Part shown: positions 19,480 to 27,251 of the stretch, piece after piece
Position numbering within the stretch: position 1 is the stretch's first letter
How the letters are laid out: each line of letters opens with the position of its first letter
Source of the DNA: Chitinophaga solisilvae
GTDB taxonomy: Bacteria > Bacteroidota > Bacteroidia > Chitinophagales > Chitinophagaceae
DNA: 64,000 nucleotides
Assembly (NCBI RefSeq): GCF_009928525.1
Contig: NZ_JAABOK010000001.1
Location: 558,001 to 622,000, forward strand
Reading direction: 5' to 3'
The notes under the pieces: generated by a model
The model's database searches: none
What the model saw: only the letters and a program-made list of their open reading frames with translations
Told to the model about the DNA's origin: nothing
Translations under genes and position numbers: made by a program

Positions 19480-19622
19480 AATTACGAATTACGAATTACG
19501 AATTGCGAATGTAGTTCGAAGATAAAAGCGAAGACCGAAGCGGATACTTTAAGTATGATCGCTTCGGTCTTCGCTTTTATCTTCGAACTACATTCGTAAT
19601 TCGCAATTCGCAATTCGCAATT
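19480..19622. repeat. Palindromic element D, (ATTRCGA)n arms
   Basis: Arms 19480-19541 and 19561-19622 (62 bp) differ only by a few A/G changes in the 7-mers. The inner 31 nt of the left arm is identical to that of element A. This is the one copy located between divergent genes (metX and osmC), upstream of both candidate promoters. Confidence 0.95.
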
Positions 19623-19630
19623 GAATTATT

Positions 19631-19638
19631 TATCTTTG
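19631..19638 (+). promoter_or_regulatory. osmC promoter -7 element
   Basis: TATCTTTG matches TAnnTTTG, 20 bp before the ATG. TTCG at 19607-19610, inside the right arm of palindrome D, is one base off TTTG and one to two bases from ideal spacing, so the repeat may supply the -33 element. Confidence 0.45.
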
Positions 19639-19657
19639 CGTAAGAAAATCTTATATT

Positions 19658-20077
19658 ATGAAAATAGCATTACAAAGAGTAGATGACGGATTCAATATGG
19701 AGGCGGTAGATGAAGGCGGCCACAAAGTGCTGATGGATTCATCTTTGGAGAATGGTGGTAAGAATAATGGTGTCAGACCTATGCAGATGGTGATTATGGG
19801 GCTTGGTGGCTGTTCAGCCATTGATGTGCTGATGATCCTGAAGAAGCAGCGCCAGGAGGTAACAGATTTTCGTATAGAGATAGACGCAGAAAGAGAAAAA
19901 GGGAAAGAGCCTGCACTGTGGGAAACAGCGCATATCATCTTTCATCTGACAGGTAATATAGATGCCGATAAAGCGGCGCGTGCCGTGGAATTGTCTATGA
20001 ATAAATATTGCTCGGTAGCGGAAACCCTGCGGCAGGCCAATACAAAACTGACCTGGGAAGTGAAACTGAATGCATAA
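19658..20077 (+). CDS. OsmC/Ohr family protein
   Basis: 139-residue OsmC-fold protein. Both family cysteines are visible: one in GGCSAIDVLMILKKQ (helix alpha-1), the other in MNKYCSVAETLR. In this family the pair reduces hydroperoxides. This subgroup is closest to YhfA/general OsmC proteins; the exact substrate is unknown. It starts 20 bp after a -7 promoter element and ends 21 bp before metZ, so the two are probably co-transcribed, which may couple sulfur-amino-acid synthesis to thiol stress. Confidence 0.87.
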   Translation: MKIALQRVDDGFNMEAVDEGGHKVLMDSSLENGGKNNGVRPMQMVIMGLGGCSAIDVLMILKKQRQEVTDFRIEIDAEREKGKEPALWETAHIIFHLTGNIDADKAARAVELSMNKYCSVAETLRQANTKLTWEVKLNA

Positions 20078-20098
20078 TCTGGCGAAACTACCATATCA

Positions 20099-21283
20099 AT
20101 GAGCAAAAAAAATCAATACCAACCGGATACCAATGCTGTAAGGATTCAGACGGCGAGAACCAATGAGATGGAACATTCCACACCGATGTTCCTGACCTCC
20201 AGCTTTTGTTTTGATAATGCCGAAGAGATGCGGGCCACATTTGCGGACGAAACGGACTTCAATATATACAGCCGTTTCAGCAATCCCAATGTAGATGAGT
20301 TTGTGCAGAAGATGTGCTCCCTTGAAGGAGCGGAGGCAGGTTATGCCACCGCATCTGGCATGAGCGCTATTTTTGCCAGCTTTATGGCCCTGCTGAAAGC
20401 CGGTGATCACCTGCTGAGTGCCCGCTCCATTTTCGGATCTACGCATACAGTCATCACCAAATTCCTTCCCAAATGGGGCATTGAAGTATCTTACTTTGAT
20501 ATCAATGACCCGGCAGGCATTGAAGCGCATGTAAAGCCCAATACCCGCATGATCTTCGTGGAAACGCCTTCCAATCCGGGCCTGGAAATTATTGACATTG
20601 CCCTGCTGGCGGGTATTGCAGACAAACATAACATCATCCTGAACGTTGATAACTGCTTTGCCACCCCGGTGCTGCAAAGACCTATAGAGCTGGGAGCGCA
20701 CATCGTGACCCACTCTGCCACCAAGTGGATTGACGGCCAGGGCCGCGTATTGGGCGGCGCCGTGGTAGGTAAGAAAGAACTGATAAAGGAAATCTATACC
20801 TTCTGCAGAAGCACAGGCCCTTCTATGTCACCATTCAATGCCTGGGTACTGAGCAAAAGCCTCGAAACACTGCACATACGCATGGAAAGGCATACCGGCA
20901 GCGCATTGCAGCTGGCAAAGGCGCTGGAAGGTAATCCTCACCTGACTTCCGTGAAATATCCTTTCCTGCCCAGCCATCCGCAATATGACATCGCACAGAA
21001 GCAGATGAGCGGTGGCGGCGGCATCGTTTGTTTTGAACTGAAAGGCGGTCTGGAAAGCGGCGTCCGCTTCCTGAACTCCCTTCAGCTCCTCTCGCTCACC
21101 GCCAACCTGGGAGACAGCCGCAGCATCGCCTCCCATCCGGCCAGCACCACCCACGCCAAACTCACCGACGCCGAAAGAGCCAGCGTAGGCATAACGCCAG
21201 GCCTTATACGTATTTCCGTCGGCCTCGAAAATATCAAAGACATCGTTGAAGATATAGAGATGGCGCTGGAAAAAAGTAAATAA
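20099..21283 (+). CDS. metZ: O-succinyl/acetyl-homoserine sulfhydrylase or cystathionine gamma-synthase
   Basis: PLP-dependent Cys/Met metabolism enzyme of 394 residues. The PLP lysine is in THSATKWIDGQGRVLGG. Other landmarks are YSRFSNPNVDEF, GAEAGYATASGMSAI, VETPSNPGLEIIDI and NLGDSRSIASHPASTTH. The motif set is closest to MetZ (O-succinylhomoserine sulfhydrylase), which makes homocysteine from the MetX product and sulfide. MetB activity cannot be excluded. It is the second gene after osmC, and palindrome E begins at its last codons. Confidence 0.85.
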   Translation: MSKKNQYQPDTNAVRIQTARTNEMEHSTPMFLTSSFCFDNAEEMRATFADETDFNIYSRFSNPNVDEFVQKMCSLEGAEAGYATASGMSAIFASFMALLKAGDHLLSARSIFGSTHTVITKFLPKWGIEVSYFDINDPAGIEAHVKPNTRMIFVETPSNPGLEIIDIALLAGIADKHNIILNVDNCFATPVLQRPIELGAHIVTHSATKWIDGQGRVLGGAVVGKKELIKEIYTFCRSTGPSMSPFNAWVLSKSLETLHIRMERHTGSALQLAKALEGNPHLTSVKYPFLPSHPQYDIAQKQMSGGGGIVCFELKGGLESGVRFLNSLQLLSLTANLGDSRSIASHPASTTHAKLTDAERASVGITPGLIRISVGLENIKDIVEDIEMALEKSK

Positions 21284-21399
21284 TTACGAATTACGAATTG
21301 CGAATGAGGAGCGAAGACATCAGCGAAGAAGTAAATTCTTTATCCGCTGATGTCTTCGCTCCTCATTCGCAATTCGTAATTCGTAATTCGTAATTATTT
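21278..21399. repeat. Palindromic element E, (ATTRCGA)n arms, second core type
   Basis: Left arm 21278-21325, loop 21326-21344 (19 nt), right arm 21345-21399; the right arm has one extra 7-mer. The core (GAGGAGCGAAGACATCAGCG) differs from A/C/D but is shared with element F. The left arm includes the stop codon of metZ. Confidence 0.95.
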
Positions 21400-21428
21400 C
21401 CCTAAATTAGGAAGATCAATTTTCACTT

Positions 21429-21782
21429 ATGAGGTTTTTTGTCCATTTTCTGACTATCCTGATACTGGCCTATGTTGCCGGCATGGTGCTCCCATGGTGG
21501 AGCGTAGCGCTGGTTGCCTTCCTGGTAACTTTACTGATGCCGCTTTCTCCCGGCAGATCTTTTTTCAGCGCCTTCATGGGCGTGTTTGTTTTATGGCTGG
21601 TGCTGGCATTCTATGCGGATGTACGTAATGACCATCTGCTGGCCAACCGTATGAGCGAAATGATACTGAAAGTGCGCAGCGCACCTCTGATAGGAGTGAT
21701 CAGTGCTGTCATCGGCGGACTGGTAGCCGGTTTTGCTGCCAGTAGCGCTGCCTTTCTCCGCGCTGTAAAGAAACCTGCCTGA
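21429..21782 (+). CDS. Small four-helix membrane protein, function unknown
   Basis: 117-residue, very hydrophobic protein with likely membrane helices at ~2-17, ~21-38, ~43-62 and ~85-110. The last helix is rich in Gly, Ala and Ser (GVISAVIGGLVAGFAASSAAF). It resembles small uncharacterised inner-membrane proteins common in Bacteroidota; no motif gives a function. It is in the same direction as the DUF5686 gene 81 bp downstream, but palindrome E separates it from metZ. Confidence 0.65.
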   Translation: MRFFVHFLTILILAYVAGMVLPWWSVALVAFLVTLLMPLSPGRSFFSAFMGVFVLWLVLAFYADVRNDHLLANRMSEMILKVRSAPLIGVISAVIGGLVAGFAASSAAFLRAVKKPA

Positions 21783-21863
21783 GTGCTTATCCAGTCTTGT
21801 TAAACTTCTTTTAAAACAACAGGTGTCTGGTTTATCTGAGCCAAAGGCATTTATTTTTGAGCT

Positions 21864-24389
21864 ATGATAAAATACTTTCCTGCCCTGTTTTTATTCCTGA
21901 TAGCCGGCTATTGTGAAGCCGGAATTATCAGGGGAGTTGTAACCGATAATAATAATCACCCGCTTCCATATGCCACCGTGCTGATAAAAGGTACCACCAA
22001 TGGTACTACCACCAATGCGGCCGGGCAGTATCAGCTTGACCTGCCTGCAGGTCAGTATACCATCGTGTGCCAGTATATCGGCTACCGGAAAACGGAAGTG
22101 AAGGTTAACGTTGACGCCCCTACGCAGACACAGGATTTTCACCTGGAGCCACTGAATATGCAGATAAAGGAAGTGGTGATAAAAGCCGGAAAGGAAGATC
22201 CTGCCTATGAGATTATCCGGCAGGCCATCCGCAAACGTGCACTGTATCAGCAACAGGTGAAGGAATATACCTGCATGTCCTATATCAAAGGCACCATCAA
22301 TATGGATGGCGCACCCGACAGGTTCCTCGGACAGAAAATAGATAAAGAGGATATGGGAGTCGACAGCGCCGGCAAAGGCATGGTATTCCTCTCGGAATCC
22401 GTCACCAAAGTATCTTACCGGGAACCGGACAAGCTGAAACTGGAGGTCGTCTCTTCCCGCAAAAGTGGTGGTGGTTTTGGACTCAGCTTTCCCGCCTTCA
22501 TCAGCTTTTATGATAACAACGTAACAGCTGTTATCACCCAGATAGGCCCCCGTGGCTATATTTCACCTATTGCACAAAACGCCCTGTACTATTACAAGTA
22601 CCGCCTGGAAGGGGAATTCACAGAAGACGGAAAGACAATCAGCCGTATCAGGGTAATACCCCGGCGTAAGCAGGAACCGCTGTTTTCAGGATATATCTTT
22701 ATCACAGACGGCGACTGGCGTATTCACAGTACAGACCTGCTGCTCACCAAGGAGTATCAGCTGGAACTGATGGATACCCTGCGGATCCGGCAGACACACG
22801 TACCTGTTGCAGATGACGTGTGGCGCGTGAAAGATCAGTACATGCATTTTTCTTTCGATAAATTCGGCTTCCGTATGGAAGGTAATTTCGTGAATGTATA
22901 TGCCGACTATAACCTTCATCCGCAGTTCCCGCCCAGGTATTTTGATAACACCTTCCTGAAATACGATTCCGCTTTTGATAAAAAGGATCCGGCCTACTGG
23001 GATAGTATACGCCCGGTACCACTGGAAACAGCAGAGGCAAAGGACTATCATGAGAAAGACAGTACCGCCAAAGCTAACCGGGATTCCGCCTTCTCCCGGT
23101 ATACGCTGGATTCCATGCGCCGGAAACAGAAGCCGGTAAAGATGATGGACGTATTATGGAACGGTGCGAAACACAAGTATTATTTCCGCAGAGACAGCAG
23201 TATTGTATCCCACGACCTGAAAGTAAGGGGATTGCTGCAGGCATTGAAATATAATACAGTAGAGGGGCTGGCGCTGGCGCTGGAACCTACGCTGCTGCTG
23301 AATACAGGCAAGGAAGAGAAACTCCGCATTTCTCCGTTTATACGCTACGGGTTGAGCAATACTCACCTCAACGCCTATACGGAAATAGCCTGGACCAGTG
23401 AAAGCCGTATCCGCAGTAAGTTTGGTAGTAATGAATGGCTCCTGGCAGGAGGGAAGCGTATCTCCCAGTTTAATAATGCCAACCCGATAGATAATATTGC
23501 CAATGAATTTTATACGCTGTTGCTGAAAGAAAACTATATGAAGCTGTATGAAAACTGGTTCGGCCATTTGCAGTACAGTCGCGTATTTCAGACAAATGAT
23601 AAACTAACGGCCGGCATCAGGTATGAAAGCAGGATACCTGTGGAAAATACCACAGACTTTGTCATCTTTCAGCAGAAGGACAAACTGTTTACCCCGAACC
23701 ATCCGGAAGAACTGGCGCATGTGCCCTTTGAACGGCATCAGGCCCTGGTGGTGGACCTCAGCTTCCGCTTCCAGCCGGGACAGCAGTTCATAGAGCTGCC
23801 GGATCGCAAGATCCCTTTCAGCTCAAAGTATCCCACCTTTGAAGTAGCCTATAGTAAAGGGATTCCCAATGTGGCTAACAGTATCGTGGACTTTGACAAA
23901 TGGAGCGTAGCCGCTTCAGATGCCATGAACTTTAAACTGTTTGGTGAGTTCAGGTACCGGGTGGCTGCCGGCGGCTTCCTGAACGACCGCAATGTGCAGA
24001 TACCGGATTTCCAGCACTTCAATGGTAACCAGACCTTTTATAACCTGAAATACCTGAACAGCTTCCAGCTGGCGCCATATTATAAATACAGTACCACAGC
24101 GCCGTTTTATGCAACGCTGAATGCAGAACACCATTTTAATGGTTTGCTGACCAATAAAATACCGGTGATTAATCGTCTGAAATGGAACCTGGTGGCAGGC
24201 GTCAATGCATTCTATGTAAATGGCGACAATAATTATGTGGAAGTCTTTGCGGGGCTGGAGAATATCTTCAAACTGGTGAGGGTAGATGTGGTAACTGGAT
24301 ACCAAAGTAAAGACAATACACGGGTAGGCGTCAGGGTAGGTTTTGGCGGTATTTTCGGCGGTATGCTGAAGCCGGGCAATAATAAATAA
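21864..24389 (+). CDS. DUF5686 outer-membrane protein with carboxypeptidase-D-like domain
   Basis: 841-residue secreted protein. A signal peptide (~1-19) is followed by a carboxypeptidase regulatory-like domain (~21-100: IIRGVVTDNNNHPLPYATVLIKG...YIGYRKTEVKV). Then comes the DUF5686 region, starting KEVVIKAGKEDPAYEIIRQAI and with an outer-membrane beta-barrel-like C-terminal half ending VGVRVGFGGIFGGML. The architecture is typical of Bacteroidota. The function is unknown; barrel topology suggests an outer-membrane role without a TonB plug. It converges on a small ORF with a 17-bp hairpin in between. Confidence 0.88.
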   Translation: MIKYFPALFLFLIAGYCEAGIIRGVVTDNNNHPLPYATVLIKGTTNGTTTNAAGQYQLDLPAGQYTIVCQYIGYRKTEVKVNVDAPTQTQDFHLEPLNMQIKEVVIKAGKEDPAYEIIRQAIRKRALYQQQVKEYTCMSYIKGTINMDGAPDRFLGQKIDKEDMGVDSAGKGMVFLSESVTKVSYREPDKLKLEVVSSRKSGGGFGLSFPAFISFYDNNVTAVITQIGPRGYISPIAQNALYYYKYRLEGEFTEDGKTISRIRVIPRRKQEPLFSGYIFITDGDWRIHSTDLLLTKEYQLELMDTLRIRQTHVPVADDVWRVKDQYMHFSFDKFGFRMEGNFVNVYADYNLHPQFPPRYFDNTFLKYDSAFDKKDPAYWDSIRPVPLETAEAKDYHEKDSTAKANRDSAFSRYTLDSMRRKQKPVKMMDVLWNGAKHKYYFRRDSSIVSHDLKVRGLLQALKYNTVEGLALALEPTLLLNTGKEEKLRISPFIRYGLSNTHLNAYTEIAWTSESRIRSKFGSNEWLLAGGKRISQFNNANPIDNIANEFYTLLLKENYMKLYENWFGHLQYSRVFQTNDKLTAGIRYESRIPVENTTDFVIFQQKDKLFTPNHPEELAHVPFERHQALVVDLSFRFQPGQQFIELPDRKIPFSSKYPTFEVAYSKGIPNVANSIVDFDKWSVAASDAMNFKLFGEFRYRVAAGGFLNDRNVQIPDFQHFNGNQTFYNLKYLNSFQLAPYYKYSTTAPFYATLNAEHHFNGLLTNKIPVINRLKWNLVAGVNAFYVNGDNNYVEVFAGLENIFKLVRVDVVTGYQSKDNTRVGVRVGFGGIFGGMLKPGNNK

Positions 24390-24406
24390 TAACCGCTTTC
24401 CTTCGT

Positions 24407-24461
24407 TTGATATTTAAAATGCCGCAGATAGGGGTCACCATTCGGGCATTTTAAATATCAA
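24407..24461. repeat. Short palindrome L between convergent genes
   Basis: A 17-bp perfect stem (24407-24423 with 24445-24461) and 21-nt loop. The inner sequence TTTAAAATGCC recalls the TTTTAAAATGCAGCG core of element J at 41.3 kb. It has no 7-mer arms. It starts 18 bp after the DUF5686 stop codon and may end transcription. Confidence 0.8.
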
Positions 24462-24488
24462 TATCAAAAGAAAAAAAACTCGGATAAA

Positions 24489-24599
24489 CTATCTTCTCTT
24501 GCTCCTCATTTCTTTTTTCCCATCGAAGAAATAAGCCAGTAATCTGTAAATCCAGATACCAACGATCGCGTACAAAAAGTAAGTAAGGTAAATACTCAT
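24489..24599 (-). CDS. Possible 36-residue single-span membrane protein
   Basis: Short ORF seen by reading the minus strand. It starts with ATG at 24597-24599, ends with TAG at 24489-24491, and encodes 36 residues. Residues ~3-24 are hydrophobic and aromatic (YLTYFLYAIVGIWIYRLLAY); the tail DGKKEMRSKRR is strongly basic, as expected for a one-helix protein with its C-terminus in the cytoplasm. Support is the composition and the convergent hairpin after its stop. An alternative overlapping 85-residue frame lacks such organisation. No family was recognised. Confidence 0.45.
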   Translation of the reverse strand: MSIYLTYFLYAIVGIWIYRLLAYFFDGKKEMRSKRR

Positions 24600-24867
24600 A
24601 AACTAACATTTTCGGGTTAAACAATAATTTATTCTCAAACGATATTTTCAAAAAGGGTGCCAACCGGGTTAAAAACTTATAAGCAAATTTATATACAATA
24701 ATTATCAAATAGTTATAATCAGATAATTATTTTTTTCACACTTTGTGAACATTCAGGCATCCTCCTGCGTTGTAAGATTATACATATTGCATACACTAAT
24801 TGTGTGTTTTTTTCTCACACTGACGTGTTAAAATTGGATTGTCATCACCCAGGAAAACCAGTACACT

Positions 24868-25074
24868 ATGAAACGGATTGCCTTTATAGCCCTGATTACC
24901 GGTATGCTGCTCGCTGCGGTGGCTTATATCAGTGAAATGAACAACTTTCCTGGCGCCGTGGAACTGAGAACTGCCGGCTTTATCGGCTACATCTTCATTA
25001 TCAGTGCTATAGCTTATTTTTCCCTGCATGTGTTGTATGAATGGAGTAAGGACGCAGAACCCCGGCAGTTATAA
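24868..25074 (+). CDS. Small two-helix membrane protein, function unknown
   Basis: 68-residue protein with a hydrophobic N-terminal helix (~4-22, IAFIALITGMLLAAVAYI) and a second one (~36-58, AGFIGYIFIISAIAYFSLHV), then a charged tail EWSKDAEPRQL. Composition and codon use are like those of real genes. No family was recognised. It stands alone, about 270 bp from the 36-residue ORF; that spacer is AT-rich with no feature I could identify. Confidence 0.55.
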   Translation: MKRIAFIALITGMLLAAVAYISEMNNFPGAVELRTAGFIGYIFIISAIAYFSLHVLYEWSKDAEPRQL

Positions 25075-25137
25075 TACTTATCCCGCAATACTGGCGCGGC
25101 CATTCCCCACTTTGTAGGCGCCGGTTATTACATGCAT

Positions 25138-25167
25138 TAAAAAACGCCTGCCCTTGCGGACAGACGT
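25138..25167 (-). terminator. Terminator of the lanthipeptide-like gene
   Basis: A 10-bp stem (25144-25153 with 25158-25167, two G-T pairs) closed by a GCAA tetraloop on the minus strand, followed by a run of six T (25138-25143 complement). It lies 22 bp after the stop codon of the 46-residue ORF. Confidence 0.85.
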
Positions 25168-25189
25168 TTCTGAATTTCATGGTGTTGCA

Positions 25190-25330
25190 TTAGCACACAC
25201 AGGTCCTGTAGCGGGTACAAACAGTATTCAGCGTTGCCGCGCCGCCTTTGATTTCCTGCTGTTGCTGTTGAGTTAACGTAGTTACCCTGATAGTGGTAAG
25301 ACGTAACTTTTTGGAAGGTGCTTTTTTCAT
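25190..25330 (-). CDS. Class I lanthipeptide-type RiPP precursor (orphan)
   Basis: 46-residue ORF found by reading the minus strand; it was masked by a longer overlapping frame. The leader is basic then Thr/Gln-rich: MKKAPSKKLRLTTIRVTTLT, then five Gln and EIKGG, giving a double-glycine cleavage site at residues 29-30. The core is 16 residues (31-46) with Thr at 33, 36, 39 and 43 and Cys at 38, 44 and 46, so up to three (methyl)lanthionine rings are possible. The leader form (K-K-L-x-L...I...L...Q...I-x-GG) is that of Bacteroidota lanthipeptide precursors, such as those that accompany pinensin in Chitinophaga. A strong terminator follows. No LanB, LanC, protease or transporter gene is in the window. 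Confidence 0.7.
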   Translation of the reverse strand: MKKAPSKKLRLTTIRVTTLTQQQQQEIKGGAATLNTVCTRYRTCVC

Positions 25331-25475
25331 ACGTAAAATTGGTTAAACGTGATTGGCGGCAATTAAATATAGTATGCTTCACTGCAGTCTGTCTGCACCC
25401 GGTACATAATCCGGTTTCCCGGAAAAACACCTCAGCTTTATATCGTATCCTCAGGTAACTTTTAAAAACGGAGTT

Positions 25476-25856
25476 ATGAAAATACCTGTATTAGCTGTGC
25501 TGGCATGGCTGCTGTATGCCTGCGAGCATGTAAACGCGCCTTCACAGGCGGTTATACCGGAAAACCACATCCTGGTTGATACCACGAACCGTATACCGCT
25601 GGCCAGTCTGACACTTACTGACGGAAAAAAGATAGTAGTATTTGACAATGGCACCTGGATATATGCATCTGAAGAAGCAGACCGGGTAAAAGGCAGGGGC
25701 AACAAAGGGACCGCCGCCACGGAGCCTGTCCGGCAAAGTTTTTCAGGCAGCAATACCTCTTTCAGCAACGGCACCTGCGGCCACCCTACCAGGAAAGGCG
25801 GCACCTGCCGGCGGCACGTCAGGGGAGGAGGTTATTGCTGGCAGCACGGAGGCTGA
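25476..25856 (+). CDS. Lipoprotein with C-terminal DUF5763-like Cys/His motif
   Basis: 126-residue lipoprotein. The lipobox is LLYAC with Cys16. The C-terminus has a compact C-x-H...C-x2-H...C-x2-H arrangement (CGHPTRKGGTCRRH, then GGGYCWQHGG), which resembles DUF5763 and the short CKATTKKGxxC...YCWQH modules of Bacteroidota, probably a metal-binding or disulfide-stabilised knuckle. The middle (~35-65, LVDTTNRIPLASLTLTDGKK) may be a small beta-structure. The function is unknown. It is divergent from the lanthipeptide-like ORF, 145 bp apart. Confidence 0.65.
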   Translation: MKIPVLAVLAWLLYACEHVNAPSQAVIPENHILVDTTNRIPLASLTLTDGKKIVVFDNGTWIYASEEADRVKGRGNKGTAATEPVRQSFSGSNTSFSNGTCGHPTRKGGTCRRHVRGGGYCWQHGG

Positions 25857-25944
25857 AATTTGTATTTTAATTAGTTTGTATGTGTTAGTGCCTGCTCATT
25901 TACAACTTCTTCAGAAAACAACCCGGAGAAAGCGTAAAAATGGT

Positions 25945-25952
25945 TACCTTTG
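25945..25952 (+). promoter_or_regulatory. trhO promoter -7 element and leader
   Basis: TACCTTTG fits TAnnTTTG and lies 115 bp before the trhO ATG; no TTTG is at 19-bp spacing. The implied ~110-nt leader has two small hairpins (a 7-bp stem at about 25957-25975 and GCCCT/AGGGC near 26000-26017). No known riboswitch was recognised. Confidence 0.4.
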
Positions 25953-26067
25953 CGGTCCTTCATCAAAAATGAAGGTGTAAATTACTTTTAATCGATCTAA
26001 GCCCTTTACAGTAGGGCATTGATTGAAATTTTGTTCACGACGCAGGTGTCCTTAAAATTTCAAACAC

Positions 26068-27081
26068 ATGGCATTACACAACAGAGTATCTGCGGCCGAG
26101 CTTAAAAAGAAGCTGGCCCTGGAAACATTTAAACGCGTGACGGTCTCCTTCTACCAGTACGCAAAAATTGAAGACCCGCAGGCTTTCCGTGATCAGCTGT
26201 ACGCTTCCCTTTTCCAACTGAATGTATTCGGACGTATCTACGTGGCCCATGAAGGTATCAATGCACAGATCAGCGTGCCTGAAAACAACTTCGATGCTTT
26301 CCGGGATACGCTCTACGCCATCAGCTTCCTGCATGGCATCCGCCTCAACGTTGCAGTCGATGACGATGGTAAATCCTTCTTTGTACTGAAAATTAAAGTA
26401 CGGGAGAAAATTGTGGCTGACGGCATCGATGATCCCACCTTCGATATGGCTAACCGCGGCAAATACGTAGACGCAAAGCACTTCAACGAGCTGACCGACG
26501 ATCCGGATACCGTAATTGTAGACATGCGCAACCACTACGAATTTGAAGTGGGTCATTTTGAAGGCGCTATCGAAGTGCCTTCCGACACTTTCCGCGATCA
26601 GCTCCCGATGGCTGTGGATATGCTGAAAGATCAGAAAGACAAAAACATCATTATGTATTGCACCGGCGGTATCCGCTGTGAGAAAGCATCTGCCTACATG
26701 CTGCATAATGGCTTCAAAAATGTGTTTCACCTGGAAGGCGGTATCATTGAATATACCAACAAGGCCCGCCAGCAGGGGTTACCACTGAAATTTAAAGGTA
26801 AGAACTTCGTATTCGACGACCGCCTCGGCGAACGTATCAGTGAAGACATCATCAGCCAGTGCCACCAATGCGGCGCACCCTGCGATACCCATACCAACTG
26901 CCTCAATGATGGCTGCCACCTGTTGTTCATCCAGTGCGAATCCTGCGCCCGCCAATATGAAGGTTGCTGCAGCGATGCCTGTAAAGAGGTGAACCGGCTG
27001 CCGGAAGAAGAAAGAGCCAGCTTACGTAAAGGCGTGGAAAAAGGACTGATGTTTAATAAGTCCCGCAGACGAAGAAAATAA
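26068..27081 (+). CDS. trhO: tRNA uridine-34 hydroxylase TrhO (rhodanese-related)
   Basis: 337 residues, the usual YceA/TrhO layout. An N-terminal ferredoxin-like/acylphosphatase-like domain (~20-110, [20 protein letters not shown] and [12 protein letters not shown]) is followed by a rhodanese domain (~125-240) whose active-site loop is CTGGIRC (Cys198 and Cys204). A Cys-rich tail ([30 protein letters not shown]) follows, probably zinc-binding. The family hydroxylates uridine 34 in tRNA with molecular oxygen, towards 5-methoxy/carboxymethoxyuridine. It stands alone and ends with a terminator-like hairpin. Confidence 0.93.
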   Translation: MALHNRVSAAELKKKLALETFKRVTVSFYQYAKIEDPQAFRDQLYASLFQLNVFGRIYVAHEGINAQISVPENNFDAFRDTLYAISFLHGIRLNVAVDDDGKSFFVLKIKVREKIVADGIDDPTFDMANRGKYVDAKHFNELTDDPDTVIVDMRNHYEFEVGHFEGAIEVPSDTFRDQLPMAVDMLKDQKDKNIIMYCTGGIRCEKASAYMLHNGFKNVFHLEGGIIEYTNKARQQGLPLKFKGKNFVFDDRLGERISEDIISQCHQCGAPCDTHTNCLNDGCHLLFIQCESCARQYEGCCSDACKEVNRLPEEERASLRKGVEKGLMFNKSRRRRK

Positions 27082-27142
27082 AAAATCCGCCCCGCGTTGT
27101 TTCTTCTCGGCAGGGCGGAGTAGAGATTATAAAATCAGTGGG

Positions 27143-27170
27143 GGCCGGCCATAGCCGGCCTTTACTTTTT
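27143..27170 (+). terminator. Terminator-like hairpin after trhO
   Basis: A 7-bp GC stem (27143-27149 with 27154-27160) is followed by TTTACTTTTT. A second weak hairpin (TCCGCCC/GGGCGGA, about 27085-27118) precedes it and has a T-run on the minus strand, so the 170-bp convergent gap between trhO and the RND gene probably ends both transcripts. Confidence 0.6.
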
Positions 27171-27251
27171 CTATAACCATTCTATCAACCTATATGCGAA
27201 CTAAAAGCTGTCAGCCTGACTGGCAGACTGATAGCTTTCAGTGGCCTCCAA

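Noticed and set aside
25137..25430. 97-residue - strand ORF
   Set aside because: It overlaps the lanthipeptide-like ORF in another frame and runs through its terminator hairpin; the GG-leader frame is far better supported.
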